Positions 26,046-39,936 of a stretch of DNA of 64,000 nt are shown here, piece after piece. The notes beneath the pieces are model-generated. The model was not told the origin of the DNA and made no database searches. It was given only the letters and a program-made list of their open reading frames with translations. Both the position numbers and the translations under genes were made by a program. The stretch comes from Ascaris suum (taxonomy: Eukaryota; Nematoda; Chromadorea; Rhabditida; Ascarididae), in NCBI GenBank assembly GCA_013433145.1, contig CM024168.1, positions 17,127,868 through 17,191,867 of the forward strand, written 5' to 3'. The stretch's first letter is position 1. Each line of letters starts with the position of its first letter.

Positions 26046-28748
26046 CTTTTTTCTTTGCTTTGCTTTTTTTTTGCAAATTGTTCGTGACGATTTGCAACAA
26101 ATATTGTGTATTTGCATTGCAAACGTTCTAAACGTTTCGTTCGTATTCATTCGTCAATGAAGGACGTTTTACAATATATCCTTCATTGGTGCGGATAGAT
26201 ATTTCCTCTTGCCGTTTCTTCACATCCTTTTCATTTTATTCTCTTCACTAAATTTTATTCTCGTATTTATGATGTTTTCTTGCAATTTTTTTCAAACACC
26301 TTTTTTATAAAATGCAAAAGCATAAAATTTGAAAAAAAATAAAAAAAAATGCACTTTAAAAATCTTTCTTATGTATTTCATAAGTCTTTAAAAGAGATAT
26401 TCTAAATGTCTTTTATTGAAAATATGATTTCATTTCGGCAGACTTGAATTGTCTTCGAGATATTTCTCGCCTATCAACAATAGCAATTGTTAGTCCATCA
26501 TTGAATATCTCAGCAAATCTTATCGAATAAATTGCAATCATTTATCGTAATCGTTACTAATATACTAGCATATTCGGTACTATTACTATCGTTTACTAGA
26601 TAATTTGTTGTATTAGCCATTTCATTCTTATGTTTTTATTGTTGACTTTCAACAATAAAAAAAATTTTGCTTGGAAACCTCTAAAGCCTCATCAATAATG
26701 GGCAATCAAAGCGGACGGTTGCATCTTTTTTGAAATTTTATTGCTTATTACAGTGAAACATATGGGAACGACAACAAGCACGAATGCTAGTTTACATTGA
26801 CACGTTAAGTTACATGGTCATAGTGCATCTGCGAAAAATTTTCAATTATAATTAATAAAATTGCACAGGTGAATTAATTCAACATCAGTCGTATGCACAC
26901 CTGTGCCCATCTTGCTAATATGTGAAAAAATACGCCAGGTGAGGTTGACAAGGTGTGAACATTTTGTATTTTAACCAATCGAGTCAAGCAATTGTCTTTT
27001 TTTTTTTGCAATTTTTGCATTTTATCCGAATTCTAAAACAAGGATATTATTATTTTTTTCGATTGTACTCGATCGATTGTGGAATAAATCAAAATGGCAA
27101 TTTAAACATTTATTATCGAAAATTGAGTGAAATTTTTTTCATTCATGGAAAGAAAACATTGTCGAAATATTTTGCGCATCCGAACGTTTTTTTATTCAAT
27201 TCAAAATTGAAGAAATTATGATGCATTTTTTTTACTAATCGCTTTATGAAATGTTTTTAAGTTTAACGTTGAAGTGAAGTTATAGAAAACGCTTCGCTCA
27301 TTTTGCATAATTGTAATAAATTGTAATTGTAGTTGTAATAATAATAAGATATAGTAAAGGAGAATAATTGTTCGTAATAAATATTATTTGGACTATACCT
27401 GTATCATACCTGTAATTATACCTCTATTTGGGGTATACCTATATCGCATCATTCGGTTTACACCGATGTCATAAATACACCAAATCGCTCGTTTAGATTG
27501 GGGCGGAGTTGGGTTGTGCATCCATCAACTCGCTCGCGATCAGTTACAAACTTCAATGGGGCATTCACGTTTTCTAAAACGATGACCTTTAGTCTTGAAA
27601 AATTTCCACTTTGTGATATATCATCAAAATGTTTATTTACCTAGTGATATTGATATTTATTTGCTTCAAAATATTCGAATTTACCAATTTATCGATTTTT
27701 TCAACAAATTTTATCGATTTATCGATTTATCGATTTTTTACAAATTTATTGATTTGAATAAAATACCTTTAATTTGAGTTGATTAACTGCTGTGATATCG
27801 CAAATACGAAAGTGTCACATTGTTATTTCCGGTCGAATATATTGACGCGATTCAATTTTCAACTATCACTATTACTAAACGAAAATTTCTGGAAGCTCTT
27901 ATCGTAAATAAATAGGAAACAAATGGATCGAAAACGGTTGGTTTCCACTTCGAAAATTTTCAGTTGTAATTTAGAACCTAATGAATAAGAGTGATGAGTA
28001 AGCACTTGAAAAAGAGGTCAAAGGTCAAGAAATCATCGAGGTCAAGGTGAGGTGACTTGCGGATATAGGGGGATCTATGACCAAAGATTTTTTTTTTTGC
28101 AACATGATTTCTCAGGCAGTGATGGATATTAGGGTGTTTATACACCATAAAAGTGTAGTCTGATTTGTTCGTTGTGAAAGTCCGGTCTAAGGTAATAGTT
28201 TCTTAGGAATGTGGGTATGATCTTTTGATTTTTTTCCCATTTGAATAAAGCATCTTCAATTGCCTTCTAGAAGTCAACGAGGTGATCGAATAGAACTATA
28301 AGCATCCATTTTCACTCTTCATATATGCTTAAAGAGAATTTGAATAGATTTTTATGCGTTTTAGGAGTCTAATCGATATCGCTTCGAAAATATATCGTTG
28401 ATTGATTAATTAATAAGAAAATCATTGCAAATAGAATTTACTTGAGAAATATTTAGGCGTAATACTAGCGTTTCGATGTTTCAGTTGAACTAGATATTGT
28501 TATCGAAACATTTATTCTAATGCCGATTTCTATGTTGTCTTAAAATTTGCATAGCTCTTTAGTTCTACAAAAAAAGAAATTCGATAGTTGAACATTATGA
28601 AATTATAATATTAGCATTGAAATAGCGGTTTCTAAAGCGCACTCCAATGGATTGAATAAATTTTGCATGTGGCTCACGGCGGGTTCGATTATATGCAACA
28701 TTTTTTTCGGCATATATTTATTAATTGTTATTGTGTGGCCATTACGAG

Positions 28749-28762
28749 GGGGGGGGGGGGGA
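28749..28762. repeat. G homopolymer run
   Basis: About 14 consecutive G in otherwise AT-rich DNA; probable replication- or sequencing-error hotspot. Confidence 0.8.
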
Positions 28763-29198
28763 TTTTTCTAGTCGAATATATTTTTTGTTCTAGTAGAATA
28801 TAGTTTACGATTATAAATGAATAGTGCCTCAAAAAAAGACGTGCACCATTTTTATGTTGAACGTTTTGCGTTTATTAAGCCGCAATAGTGTCACATAAGC
28901 CCGGAAATGTACAAATTAAATTGAAAATTTTCATCACAAAGTATGAAAAAAGGCAATATTTCTATAATCAAAAACGTACAACCGAGCAGTACCGCATACC
29001 ATAAGATGTTATATGAAGTGGCAATATCAAACGAGAGATCCACTCATTAGATTGAAAGGACTGCGATGACAAGGAAAGTTTAGCTAAAGTGGACGAATGA
29101 TGTGAGGGGGTTTGCGGGGAGAGGAGAGAGATTATCGGCCGTGCTAGAAATAATTAGAAAGAAGCGACGATTCAATATAGTTTTCTTTATTCGTTGAT

Positions 29199-29763
29199 TT
29201 TGGTGAGTTAATAAAACGGGCCCCCAACAATTTTCAACGCATATGCCCTTACCTCTAGCAAATATTTTGACAGCAACCTTAACCTCCTTAAGGTTATTGC
29301 ACTCGATTACGTGTTTTGTGTCATTCATGATGTACCGTACAATCGCGGAAAGTGATGAACTTATACTTATGACGTGTTCTGTAATTTGCTCATGCAAGAA
29401 AACGACCTGTTTCGCCAAAGTACAAGGTGTGATCATAGAAAGTATGATCACCTATGCTGTGATACCTCGAAACGTGTCTTGCTCTTCAAATAAGTCAGGT
29501 GACTGCCAACCGAAAGATGTGTTTGCTCCCATCTATTATCCTGCACTTCGTCGAAACAGGCCGTTTTTACATGGGGAAATAAAAGAACACGCCTTAAGTA
29601 GGAGCTCATCACTTCCGCAATCGCACCCTGAGTACACCATACGTGGCGCAAAACACATAATCGAATGCCATAGGGTTAAGATCGTGGTCTCAAAGTACTT
29701 GCCAGAGGCGAGGACGTACGTATTTAGAAACAAAGGAGGTCCATGGTATTAGCTCACCAAGGC
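29199..29763. repeat. Long diverged inverted repeat (two arms of about 225-230 bp, spacer about 110 bp)
   Basis: The left arm, 29199-29428, matches the reverse complement of the right arm, 29539-29763, along its length. Shared blocks include GTGTTTTG, AAGTGATGA, CCTGTTTCG and GGTGAG-TAATA, with roughly two thirds of bases equal by eye. It explains why a 169-codon plus frame (29243-29752) and several minus frames look alike (KHVIECNN versus KHIIECHR). Probable relic of a palindromic element or an old inverted duplication. A transcript across it could fold into a long hairpin. I do not call a gene. Confidence 0.75.
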
Positions 29764-32700
29764 ACGCGATTAACGGCTATGTTGAACTGTCATCTCTTAA
29801 TAATCTTTACTAACAAAACCTATTTTCCCCTTTTCCTTGCTCTTCCCCTCCACCTCTTCCTATCCTCTTACCCTGCTCTCCTGCTCACCCTAACTAGAGT
29901 CGTCCTGTCACATCCTTTTAATCGCCCGATTGCACTGCTCGTTGATGTTGCAACTTCTTATTCGACCGTGTAAGTAATGATTTGTAGGGTTGTCCGATTG
30001 TTGGTTTTTCGATCACAGCAAACGTTGTCTTCTTCATAGGTTGTGGAGAAAAGAAATTTTTGTTTAGCATATTTTCACTATTTTATTTACATACTTTGAG
30101 ACATCTTTCACTTTGAGACATTTGAGACATCTATTTACAAAAAACGTCGAGAAAATTTTCCAATTGCATCTTTCACTATTTTATTTATATACTCGGCCGG
30201 GAATGCAATTTCGGGAGAAATGCAATTGCAATTTACTTGAATCACAATGCAATTTTCCGGGAGAAAATTTTTCAATTGAAGAAAATACGACAAAAAGTTT
30301 TTTTTTTAAATACTTGATAGATGCTTGAAATTTATGAGCACATTTCAATTAATTTCATAGGGAATCTTTCATATTGTCATTAATTATGATCACAATTTTT
30401 TTGTTCTTGAATGAGATTTAAATATTTACTAGAGTAATAAACAGACGTCAAGAATTAATTTCAAATTAACATCTAACTATAAATTATGCGGTACTTTTTT
30501 TGCCGACGAGATTGAAAGCATTGAGCGTTTAAGTTAGTATTTTATTTACATATTCTGCCGGATTGATTTTGCGGAATTTCAGGAGAATTGCCGGATTGCA
30601 ATTTCAGGAGAATTGCCGGATTGCAACCTACCGCTTAATCACACAAGTAGTTGTGCCCGCCGGAAGTAGATTATTTGATTGCCATACTAACCTATTTGAG
30701 ATTTTCCGGATAGGCCATAGAGGAGGAGATAATAGATTGATCTCATTGTGGAATTTTCAAATTTCAGTGATGAATTTGAGAAAAAGATGAAAATTTTGGC
30801 AATAATTGACGTAAATATTGTTAACGAAAATAAAAAAAAAACTAATTTCAATATTTGTACATTAAACATTTATATATTAAAAGCAAAAAAAAAAAACGAA
30901 TTAAAAACTTTCAAAAAACTTAAAGAAAAATTTATTTTCATATTTATATGGGAATTAATGAAAAACTCAAATAGAAATATAGTATAAACGAGTCAGTATC
31001 ATTCAATAAAACATTCGTGAATTGTTAATATTTTTACAGGAATCATTCTTCTACTATTCTTGAAAATTAATAAAAAAAAAGATTTTTTTTATTCGAAATT
31101 AGAAGGAAATACGATAATTAAATCTGACATTCGAGCAATGTGTTCAATCATCTCACATAATTGTACTCTCATTAAAAAAATAATTCTGCTTTAAAAGTAA
31201 TATTCTTTCTTTAGCTATCAATTCGGCAAATTCGGCGATATTGTTAACTCATCGTCGGCGCTTTTGAATGTTGCATTCGCTGATATATTTCAAAATGAGG
31301 CGCAAACGTCACATGCCAATAGCCGTAGCAACGATCAAATTCGAGGTTAGCATCTTATTAAGATGAACGATTGTTAGATCCAATAATATAGCAAACTTAA
31401 AGGACTCTTTTCTTCTCGTTATCAGCCTATCATTATTTTTATTGATTTTATCATCGAAGATTTTGAAAGCGAAACGATCCCGAAGTTCGAGATCTTCAAA
31501 CTATAGGACTTTTTCGAGATATCAGAAAAAATGCAATGTCACCAATTTTTTGTTGTCTATTGCCATCAATGTTTCTAATACTATTGTTAATGATATGCTT
31601 TCTTTACTCTTACAATCAACGTTTTTCTCTAGTATTAACACTTAGCACTGCTTATTTATTATATCAGTAATTTAACGTCAAATATTCTATCAATATATCA
31701 GTAATATTTTAAAATATTTCTTATCATTCTCCCATTAATATAATTGTTACTAATGTTAGTTGTTTTCATGTGATTTCTCTCTATATCGCTATTGCTATTT
31801 TACTTATCACGTTCAATGATGCTGCAACTGATAGCTTTCTATTGTTAATTTTTATCACTTGCTATCACTAAATGAGATCACTTAAGTAATTTATTCTTGG
31901 CATTGCTCATCAACACTACTGATCACTCTTCATCGCAAATACTATCATCGACGATATCAATATCGTTTAATGCGTCTTGCAACGCTATTTATTAATGTGT
32001 TTGCTAATATTTGCCATATGCATTATTCTTTTGTACGCTTCTATCGTTTATATTTGCAATGCCTTTATAGTTTCAATGCATTGTTATCTCAACTATATCA
32101 TCTATATTGTTTTTTTAATGCTCTTTAAATGAAAAAAAAAATCAATGAAAGAAGTTAAGATGCTTTTTGAGTTTCATTATTTGTGCTATGATTTGAAATA
32201 ATATTCAACTTCACTTCATTGAAGCCCTCTTTTTCGAGAAATTTCCTCTAGAATTTAATATTAGCGTCTTCTTTATCCGACGAATTAAATTCACTTATTG
32301 AAATACTAAATTCTCTAAGCTTACATTAATTTGAGCAACCCAAAAAAAAAAAATTCTTTTCTAATTTTCTATGCATAAAGTTTTTCTATAATTCAATTCA
32401 TCAATTTCTATACTCTTCAATCTATCTATTATTTATCTTATCAACGATCAATAATTACATCATCTATAATGAACTATATTGATTGATTAGTTATAGCTGC
32501 AGCGATTAGAAAGATCATAGAAATATCGCTATACGATAGTATATGAATTAAGAAATAATTTCCTATAGTGAAAAAAAGTTTTTTTTTTTTAAAGAGAATC
32601 TTTTAATTCTCTCTAATCTAAAATATTTTCAGAGAGCATAAATCATCGACTCATTGATATTCTCTCATTATGCTTAACCGCATCGGAAAATTTAATAGCT

Positions 32701-33760
32701 ACAATATATGCAAATAATGTTTGCTTTGATAATTCGACTCATACAAGTAAATTTCATTATTCTGGTTTTTTTTTTAATAAATTTTTTTCTTTAATTTCTT
32801 GATTTGATTATAATTGAGTCATATATTATTTCTTTATCGATCTCCTCAATCACTACTTACAAGAGGCAGATATTGATCAAGTGCAAATGTTTGCTTTAAT
32901 TGGATCCAGGTAGAGGATTTTTAATCGGAAGAAGACTATCTCGAAGGGCGATTTATTCAAGTACAGAATCTAACGGGAATGTCAAAAAGAAAAGAAACAG
33001 GAAATTCCCCTTTGATGGACCAATGAAAAAAAAAAAGATAACGAGAAAACGCAAAAAGTTTGCTCGTTTTCGAGGGAATTTTTTCTAGAACTCACCGAAA
33101 ATTGCTTAAATCCGCTTTTTTTTTTGCAATTTCCATCAACGTTATTTGTCCTCTGGAAGTAACTAATAAAAAACCGAACGAAACAACTAGAAGATGATTA
33201 TGAATTCTTCATTAAAATACTCATCACTTTTTAAGAATTATTTCAATAATTTTGTAAAAGAAATATTTATTTCCTCATTTATAAAGACTTGATAGATTAT
33301 TCAAATAGAACGTATTTTTATTTATCTCCATCGAATAATATTCAAATTTTTTGAATTACCTTCAAGAGTTGATACTATTTATGATGTTTTTATTGATTAA
33401 ATTTTTTATTAGGTAATGATGTAATAAGTGGAAAATTTCTATCGATGGCTAATCAGATATATTCACAAAATGCCAATATGCATTATTTATCGATACGAAG
33501 CCGAGATGTGAATGTCTTACTAACATATCAACAAATTCAACTCATGCTCTCTTATTTTGGTAAACGCTTTATTGAGGGGTGAGACCGGATGTGGTGATGT
33601 TCAGAAGGCACTCACCTAAGAGCATATGTTTTTTTTTTGTGACCGTAACTCCGAACTTCTGTATCAACACTAATCAGCATCTTCTATCTACGACTTGATG
33701 GTTTCAATTAGAATGTAGAATCCATAAGTGTTGGCATAGCAGTGAAAGTGCAATATTTTC
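29764..33760. other. AT-rich intergenic block
   Basis: Contains short repeated phrases (GGAGAATTGCCGGATTGCAA twice near 30583-30625; CATCTTTCACTATTTTATTTA twice near 30070 and 30170) and many homopolymers. A basic plus-strand frame at 32900-33088 (RRLSRRAIYSS and KKKRNRKFPFDGPMKKKK) is the only longer frame; it is low-complexity and not supported further. Confidence 0.4.
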
Positions 33761-33774
33761 AAGAAAGCGTAGGA

Positions 33775-34228
33775 AGATTTATTGGGCATTTTTGAAAGTT
33801 TTGACCGGTTATCTCAAATGAGCAATTTTTTTTTGCTGATTTTCTCTCATGCGTTATTCTTTTCTTCTAGATAATTCTCAAACATTCATAATTTGGAGTG
33901 GCATATGAAGAACAGCTGATTTCCACTTTATTCGATTTTCAGATTTACAGGGATTTTGTTCTGGTAATCCTGAAGAGTGGAATAATAGTGCCGGAAGAGA
34001 GGAATAAATAGGCAATGAGAATCCATCTAGAAGACTGTTTTTTTTCAGTACTGCATCGGGAAAACATTAAATCTGATGTGATGTCGGTGAAAATTTAAGT
34101 AAAGAAATTTAAAATAAAAAAAAATTCAAAAAAAATGCATCTTTTCTCCCATTATAATCATAAAAGCTCAGCTCTTTCCAATAAAAGCCACATTTTCCAT
34201 CTTGCATTGTTGCTCTGTTTAACTTGAT
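33775..34228 (-). CDS. Possible 3' exons of the minus-strand secreted-protein candidate
   Basis: After the acceptor CATTTCATAG at 34229 the minus strand reads IKLNRATMQDGKCGFYWKEL then SFYDYNGRKDAF, running into a T-run and a stop at 34109. It is in phase with the exon ending at 34332. Further down, a GATGCAG acceptor near 34047 leads to a frame containing LPIYSSLPALLFHSSG and WKSAVLHMPLQIMNV, whose stop is followed by AATAAA at about 33777. These could be alternative or successive terminal exons; I could not choose. No domain is recognised. Confidence 0.35.
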
Positions 34229-34331
34229 CTATGAAATGCCAAATTCCGTTTCCTTTGTGGCAAATAAAAAGTTTTTTTTTGAGTATAGCATAATAGTAAC
34301 TTGTTGCAAAATGCGCAATATCTATTCATAC

Positions 34332-37195
34332 CGGAAGTAGTGGCGGTAACAAATTATCTCCATAGTACAGATTATGTGCGGCTAAGCGCTTAATCACTTG
34401 CGCCGTGATCCACCCAACTGAATGGAAATCGAAAGCTGGCAAATTTGCATCCGCCCTATATGTATTTCCCACCTTAATGCTGCTCTCAGCAAAACTCATC
34501 CAAGATAAAGCAGCTGGTAGTATATCGCGCATAATACTCTGAGAGTTTTCGCTAACTGGATTTGTTTTGTTTAGAGAGCGTTAGTTAAGCAATAGAAATA
34601 GAAAAGGCTTGCTTTATCTTTGATTGCAATCATGGATGATAATATTATCATTTAAGTTAGAAGCTTCAAAAATTTTCATATTCAAATATTTTCGATAATG
34701 TGAAAAAAATTTGTTAAACAATTTGATTCGATCATTTAAAAAGAAAAGATTTTTAAATTCATAGTAAATTTTTCATTTATTTTTTTTTTTGCATATTTCT
34801 AAATAAATATAGGATTTTTTTTTCTCAAAATATTTCTAAAATAAACGAACGATCATAAATATATAGGATTTCTAATGAAAGAGTGTTATTATTTGCGAAA
34901 GAAAAAAAGAGATAGCGAAAAAATAAACAAAAAAAAATTGAGTACTATAAAATAGAATAACGACGAAATTTGAGAAATTAATCATTGGTTAGAACAAAAA
35001 GCGCTTTCATAGCAAAGATTAATCAACGATCACAACTTGAGTATTTAGCGATCAATTAAGATCATCAAAACCCGCTTATTGGTGCATGCTATCCTTTTCC
35101 TCTCTTTCTTCCCCTCTCAACTACGCACCCCTTCCCTCTTCTAGAGATATATGCATTTTGCTGCATTCTTTTGAGCTTAGTTATTAGTTTCCGAATCGCT
35201 TAGTACACATTTGAATGTCGAGCAATAAATATCAGTCTTAAATAAGAAATTATCACATTCACTTATGCATAAAAGTGGATCATCTCCATGTACAGATTGA
35301 TTATGAGGATGAGTGACCGCTGGTCATCATCACTGGTCATTGCATAAGCTTAGAGAAACATTTAACATTTTCGTTTTAAATAGCGCATATATTATACTCG
35401 TTGCCAAGCGTTTTGTATATAAAACAAGTGCAATTCCATATTCCGCCTACTACGTTTCTAGGGAAATAATTCATATTATTTATAAGAGATTATGCTCATA
35501 AGTTTGACTTATGTTCGCTTCTCATCTCTTTCGCTTCCTCTCCTTTACGCTTTCTTTCCATCCTCTCTGAGAGATCGCGTAGATAATTTCTAAGAATTTA
35601 TTTAATCGATATTTTGCGAAATAATTAAACATAATTACTGCTTCATTGATAAACTGATGATTTTTTCCTCTTCCATAGAGCGCATTATACAGAAATGTTT
35701 ATCATCTATTTGAGCAATATCATTAGCAAAATACGCCTATCACTATCAGATGTTATTTCTATCTTTATCACTATTATGCGATCTTATTTTAAATAAGCCG
35801 TCTTTTCTTTTTTTAAGGTTTTCCTTATAAAATTATCAATTCAATTCTCATTCATTCAATCATTTTCCTCCTCTAGGCTATTGCTAATTGGCAATTGGAA
35901 TATGGAATTGGTGAATTATTTTAATTTATCTTTTGGGAGAAAATTTGCCTCCATTCTATTGTTTTGATTTTTTCTCTCAAATTTTTTTTTTTTGTTGATT
36001 CGATTGTTTTTTTTTCTTTCCTTTTCTAAAAAATTTCCATTCATATTTGCTCATTCAATTTTTAAAATTTCATCTAAATATTAGGCTAGAACAAAAGTGG
36101 AATCAATTGGCCGATACAATAAGATCATAAGTTCATATCATTTTGCTAAGTTCATATTTGCGGTTACAATAAGATCATAAGTTCACAGTTCATATTTGCT
36201 CATTCAATATTTAAAATCTCCGTCTTTCTCATCTTCATTTGCTCATTCTCTCGTTCGTCGTTTCCTATATACATCTACGTCGGTGTTCACTAATTTCACA
36301 GTATTTCTTATGTCGTAGTTGTTAAAAACCTTTTCAATGTCGATGAGTGAAATTTATCAATAGAGATTTACATGAATATTTCTTTTCAAAAATGACTAAT
36401 AACCGCATCATTCATGTTCTTCTATTTCTGATGTTTTTTCTATTCTAGTAAAAAATCGACTCAAAACTTTTTGTTGTTCCAAATGTGGAAAAATTGCGAG
36501 TATCATTAGATCAATCGTTTGAATCGAACAACCATTTGCGATTCGATCTCGATTGCATCGCTGTTTATTTTAAATTTATTTGTTTTTTTTTTTTAAATTA
36601 AATTCGTTTTTAAATATTCAATTTTCCTTTTTTTTTAAATTTTATGCAAATTAGGAACACACTTCCAATATATTTGGTAGTGATTATGCGTGCATCGAAA
36701 TCTATCGTTAGACGAATTGCAATAATACGCAAATTTAATATCTCAATGCTTCGTTTAAAAGCGATTAAATTTAAAATTGCATAATAAAATTATCTTTGTA
36801 ATATTGCAATGATTATTGCATACAAAATGTTACAAGATGATGATAGCACCCTTTCGCAATGCAATAACGCCGAAGAGTGAAAAGTATTTTCGAAAATATT
36901 TGCATGATCATAAGCGTGCACTTAGAATATTCTAGCACTATGGAAATGTGCATTGTTATTGATGATCTTGTATCGACTACTCTTTTATAATTTTCGTTTG
37001 CAAAATACTAGGGTGATGATGGTCGGTAAACGGCTAAGGTAAAAAGGTGAACGACTAGAAGACCGTTTACATATTGTTCCTTCCACTAACATTGCAAAGC
37101 TGGACAAGTGCATTCGAGAACGAATTTGATGTTTGATGGGTTAAAAAATGTGACAGTTGGTATAGTAATATATAAAAGCTTACAACTCTGGTCAT
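34332..37195 (-). CDS. Putative secreted protein, signal-peptide exon plus one internal exon
   Basis: Exon 34332-34538 has a good acceptor (ACTCTCAG) and donor (CCG|GTATGA) and encodes 69 residues in a locally G+C-richer patch, including MRDILPAALSWMSFAESSI, KVGNTYRADANLPAFDFHSV and HNLYYGDNLLPPLLP. Exon 37091-37195 starts with ATG and encodes MTRVVSFYILLYQLSHFL, a signal-peptide-like stretch, then FSNALVQLCN before GTTAGT. Both junctions are phase 0, so they can join directly, but about 2.5 kb separates them and other exons may lie between. I do not recognise the family. The 34.3-34.5 kb exon is convincing as coding; the link to 37.1 kb is inference. Confidence 0.5.
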
Positions 37196-38662
37196 GTAAT
37201 GAGTCGAGTAGAGATAGTATATGACTTTAAGCTGAAATTTTGTTTCCTTAAAGATCATTCTTCGCTACCGATTGTGTGGTCGTCTATGCTGCAACACACT
37301 GAAAGGTACTACCTATCTCTCAAATGAGTTAAAGAATTGCTACTTGAAAACTCTTTCTTCATCTATCTAGTATTAAGCATTTCGTTCTATCTGTGTCTAT
37401 GAAACAGGTCTTTTTTTTGTATGAATGAATGAGAGAATACGTCTGAAGCATGTCGCCATCACTTTCACGATTATGTATCACATCCATAACCAAAGACGAC
37501 AATCTTGAAGTTAGTAAAATTGTAATCAAGATGTTCGCTCAAGGTGAGAGAATATTAATTAGTAAGATAAGGGAGTCTCGTTAATTCATAAGATTTGAAA
37601 AATCTTGCCTCATCTATCGAATCTTATGTAAACTCCCTAAAGGTAACCGATTAACGAATACATCGAATTATTCTTTCTCACTAAACCTTTTTTTTCTAAT
37701 GCGACCAATAATTTATTTAATTTGCATATCATACCATGTTATTTGCAAGGTCATTAAATTAATTATTATATAAGAACGATGAAAATTATTATTAAATGAA
37801 ATTGAATTAGTCGTTCATATTATTTCATTCTTTAAGCACGATCAACGCTGCGTTAATTTAGTAACGCTATTTAGATATTGGAATCTGTTATGAATTAACA
37901 TTGCACAAAATATTTGCCTTCATATGCAATTTTCATAAGTGAAGTTCATCTGATTTTGTCGTTTATATTGCAATTTGAATTATTTGCATAAATTATCCTA
38001 TTTTTGCATATGAATAAAATAAAATTTAATTTTTTTTTTTTGCATACGAAAATTACCCGCAAAATGTGATTGATCGTCCATATAAATTCCATCCATGCGC
38101 TATGTTGTAAACAACTTTAATATGCGGAAACGATTACAGTCTAAATGAAAAAAATCTATAGGAAAGAAATTAGAGAAAACTATTAAAAAATAACTTTTTT
38201 TTTATAGCATAAGTTTAATCCATTTACATTCCCATAATTATTATATTCGAGCATTAGAGATCGCAGATATTTAATTTTTTTTTTTTTGAAAGAAATGAAG
38301 GTAAAGTTCATAAAGAAAAACTAAAAAAATTCATTCTAATTTCTTAGTGATTTATGAGTGAAAAGCTTAAGCAATGTACGCATAGTGAAAGAAATACTTT
38401 ATACTCTTTTTTTTTTCTTTAATTTTTGATGCATTTCTTTGAGAGTTTACTTTGAAGTGATTTTCTGTTCCGATCAGTTTTGTTTTTTTTTTTTTTTTTT
38501 TTCGCAAACGACTGTGAAAATTCGTAGCGGAAAAGTAAAGCCATTTATGCTTGTTTATTTGATATAATTATTTTGTAATAAAGTCTTGATAAATTCTCTC
38601 ACATTTTATGCGTATAAGGTGAATTTATTTTGGTGATTCACTAGTCGTAATTTACATAGTTC
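37196..38662. other. AT-rich intergenic block
   Basis: No exon supported. Poly(T)/poly(A) runs (38032, 38276, 38485) and ordinary A/T-rich DNA. Confidence 0.5.
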
Positions 38663-38876
38663 GTGCGCACAGACTAAATCCGTATGCAAATCCGTACGCA
38701 CAGACTAATTCGTACACAAATCCTGCGCATAGACTGAATCCGTACACAAATCCATACATATAGACTAAATCCGTATACAAATCCGTACATACAGACTAAA
38801 TCCGTACACAAATCCGTGCGCACAGACTAAATCCGCATACAAATCCATGCGCACAGACTATAAGTCCATGCTCACA
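38663..38876. repeat. 31-bp tandem repeat, about 6.5 diverged copies
   Basis: Unit close to AGACTAAATCCG followed by TACACAAATCCGTGCGCAC. Copies differ by several substitutions each, so the array is old. Confidence 0.9.
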
Positions 38877-39936
38877 AATTGTATGCGTCTTTTCATTATT
38901 ATGATGATACTGTGAAGAGAACAATGTCAATTGCGGGAAAATAGTTTGTGTCGCTTAGAGTAAACGACTATTACCTAATCGGAGTACGTGTCACTTCGTA
39001 TTGAATAGATTTTTATACTTTATTCCTCTCATTGAGTAAATGCTTTCTTGCATTTCATGGGGTATGCTGAACATTAGGTCCTAATAATTTTCGGAGTTTA
39101 TTAAATTATTCGAACGTTTGTAATTAATCGAACTTTAAATCTTATTTCAATTGAAAAGTTTTGAACTAATCAAGGTTTAGAGCATATTCATATTCAAAAT
39201 TTATAAAATCAACCTTTAGAGCCTATTATTGTGGGAAAGTATATAATTAATCAACATTTAGGCGCTATTATTATTACATAAACCTTATAATGTTTACAAA
39301 TCTGAAAATATTGCCTTTTATACGTTATCGCTCACTTGAGTGAATAAATTCATCGAATATTATCGTTTAGTTTTATGTACCGTGTAAGTTTAATGACAGC
39401 CGATTTATTGTGTGCCATGCTCTACGTGCCGTCCTGCCACCGACTATCGATTTGCAATGCTTTACATCCCAAAAGCGTGTCGTGTAACATATTTGGCCTC
39501 TAAATTTGCTTTTATTCGCTCTCTTAGTTCCGTTTTTTTTTGCATTTTATTGACCAATATTGATTGCATTCTATATATATGTGCAACAGAGTTATTTACG
39601 TTTTGTGTATTTCTTATTTAAAAAAATGTAATATTATAAATGACATATACCACTGTGCTTGCGATGGGTCTATATCTGTTTTCGGTAATTTTTCGGTAAT
39701 CTTTTTTCGGTAATTTTTCGATAATTTCGGTAATTTATCTATCGAAGTATATTCAAATGTGAATGAAATCCGCTGAGCTCAACATATTATGGTGCTTTCG
39801 ATTGTGAAATTTGAGAACTTGAATTTGCGACAAAATTTGTATATGCAAATATAATTCGAACTGTTTGGATGCGACTCAATCGTCTTTTTATGTGAGGATT
39901 TTTAAAGTTGGATAATTTCTTAAGATCCATATTTCA

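Larger units (their letters stand above)
21241..29198. other. AT-rich intergenic block with scattered open frames
   Basis: Open frames at plus 21790-22026 (78 codons, ending LHTCNFAEIFKSDRY) and minus 23271-23480 are long for this composition, but they lack splice support and known domains. The minus strand near 21930 also reads YAKRLGLNEATVSQVDY after a TTACAG acceptor, so the strand is ambiguous. A pyrimidine tract lies at 22490-22513, a purine/pyrimidine pair at 24820-24902, and a TTTA-rich array at 25961-26045. No gene is called. Confidence 0.35.

Noticed and set aside
29243..29752. 169-codon plus ORF as a protein-coding gene
   Set aside because: It spans both arms of the inverted repeat, and its resemblance to the minus frames is explained by the repeat; no domain seen.
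33943..34011. Plus-strand terminal exon after CGATTTTCAG (frame IYRDFVLVILKSGIIV)
   Set aside because: Only 22 codons and no upstream plus-strand exon; the minus strand has a better-connected reading.
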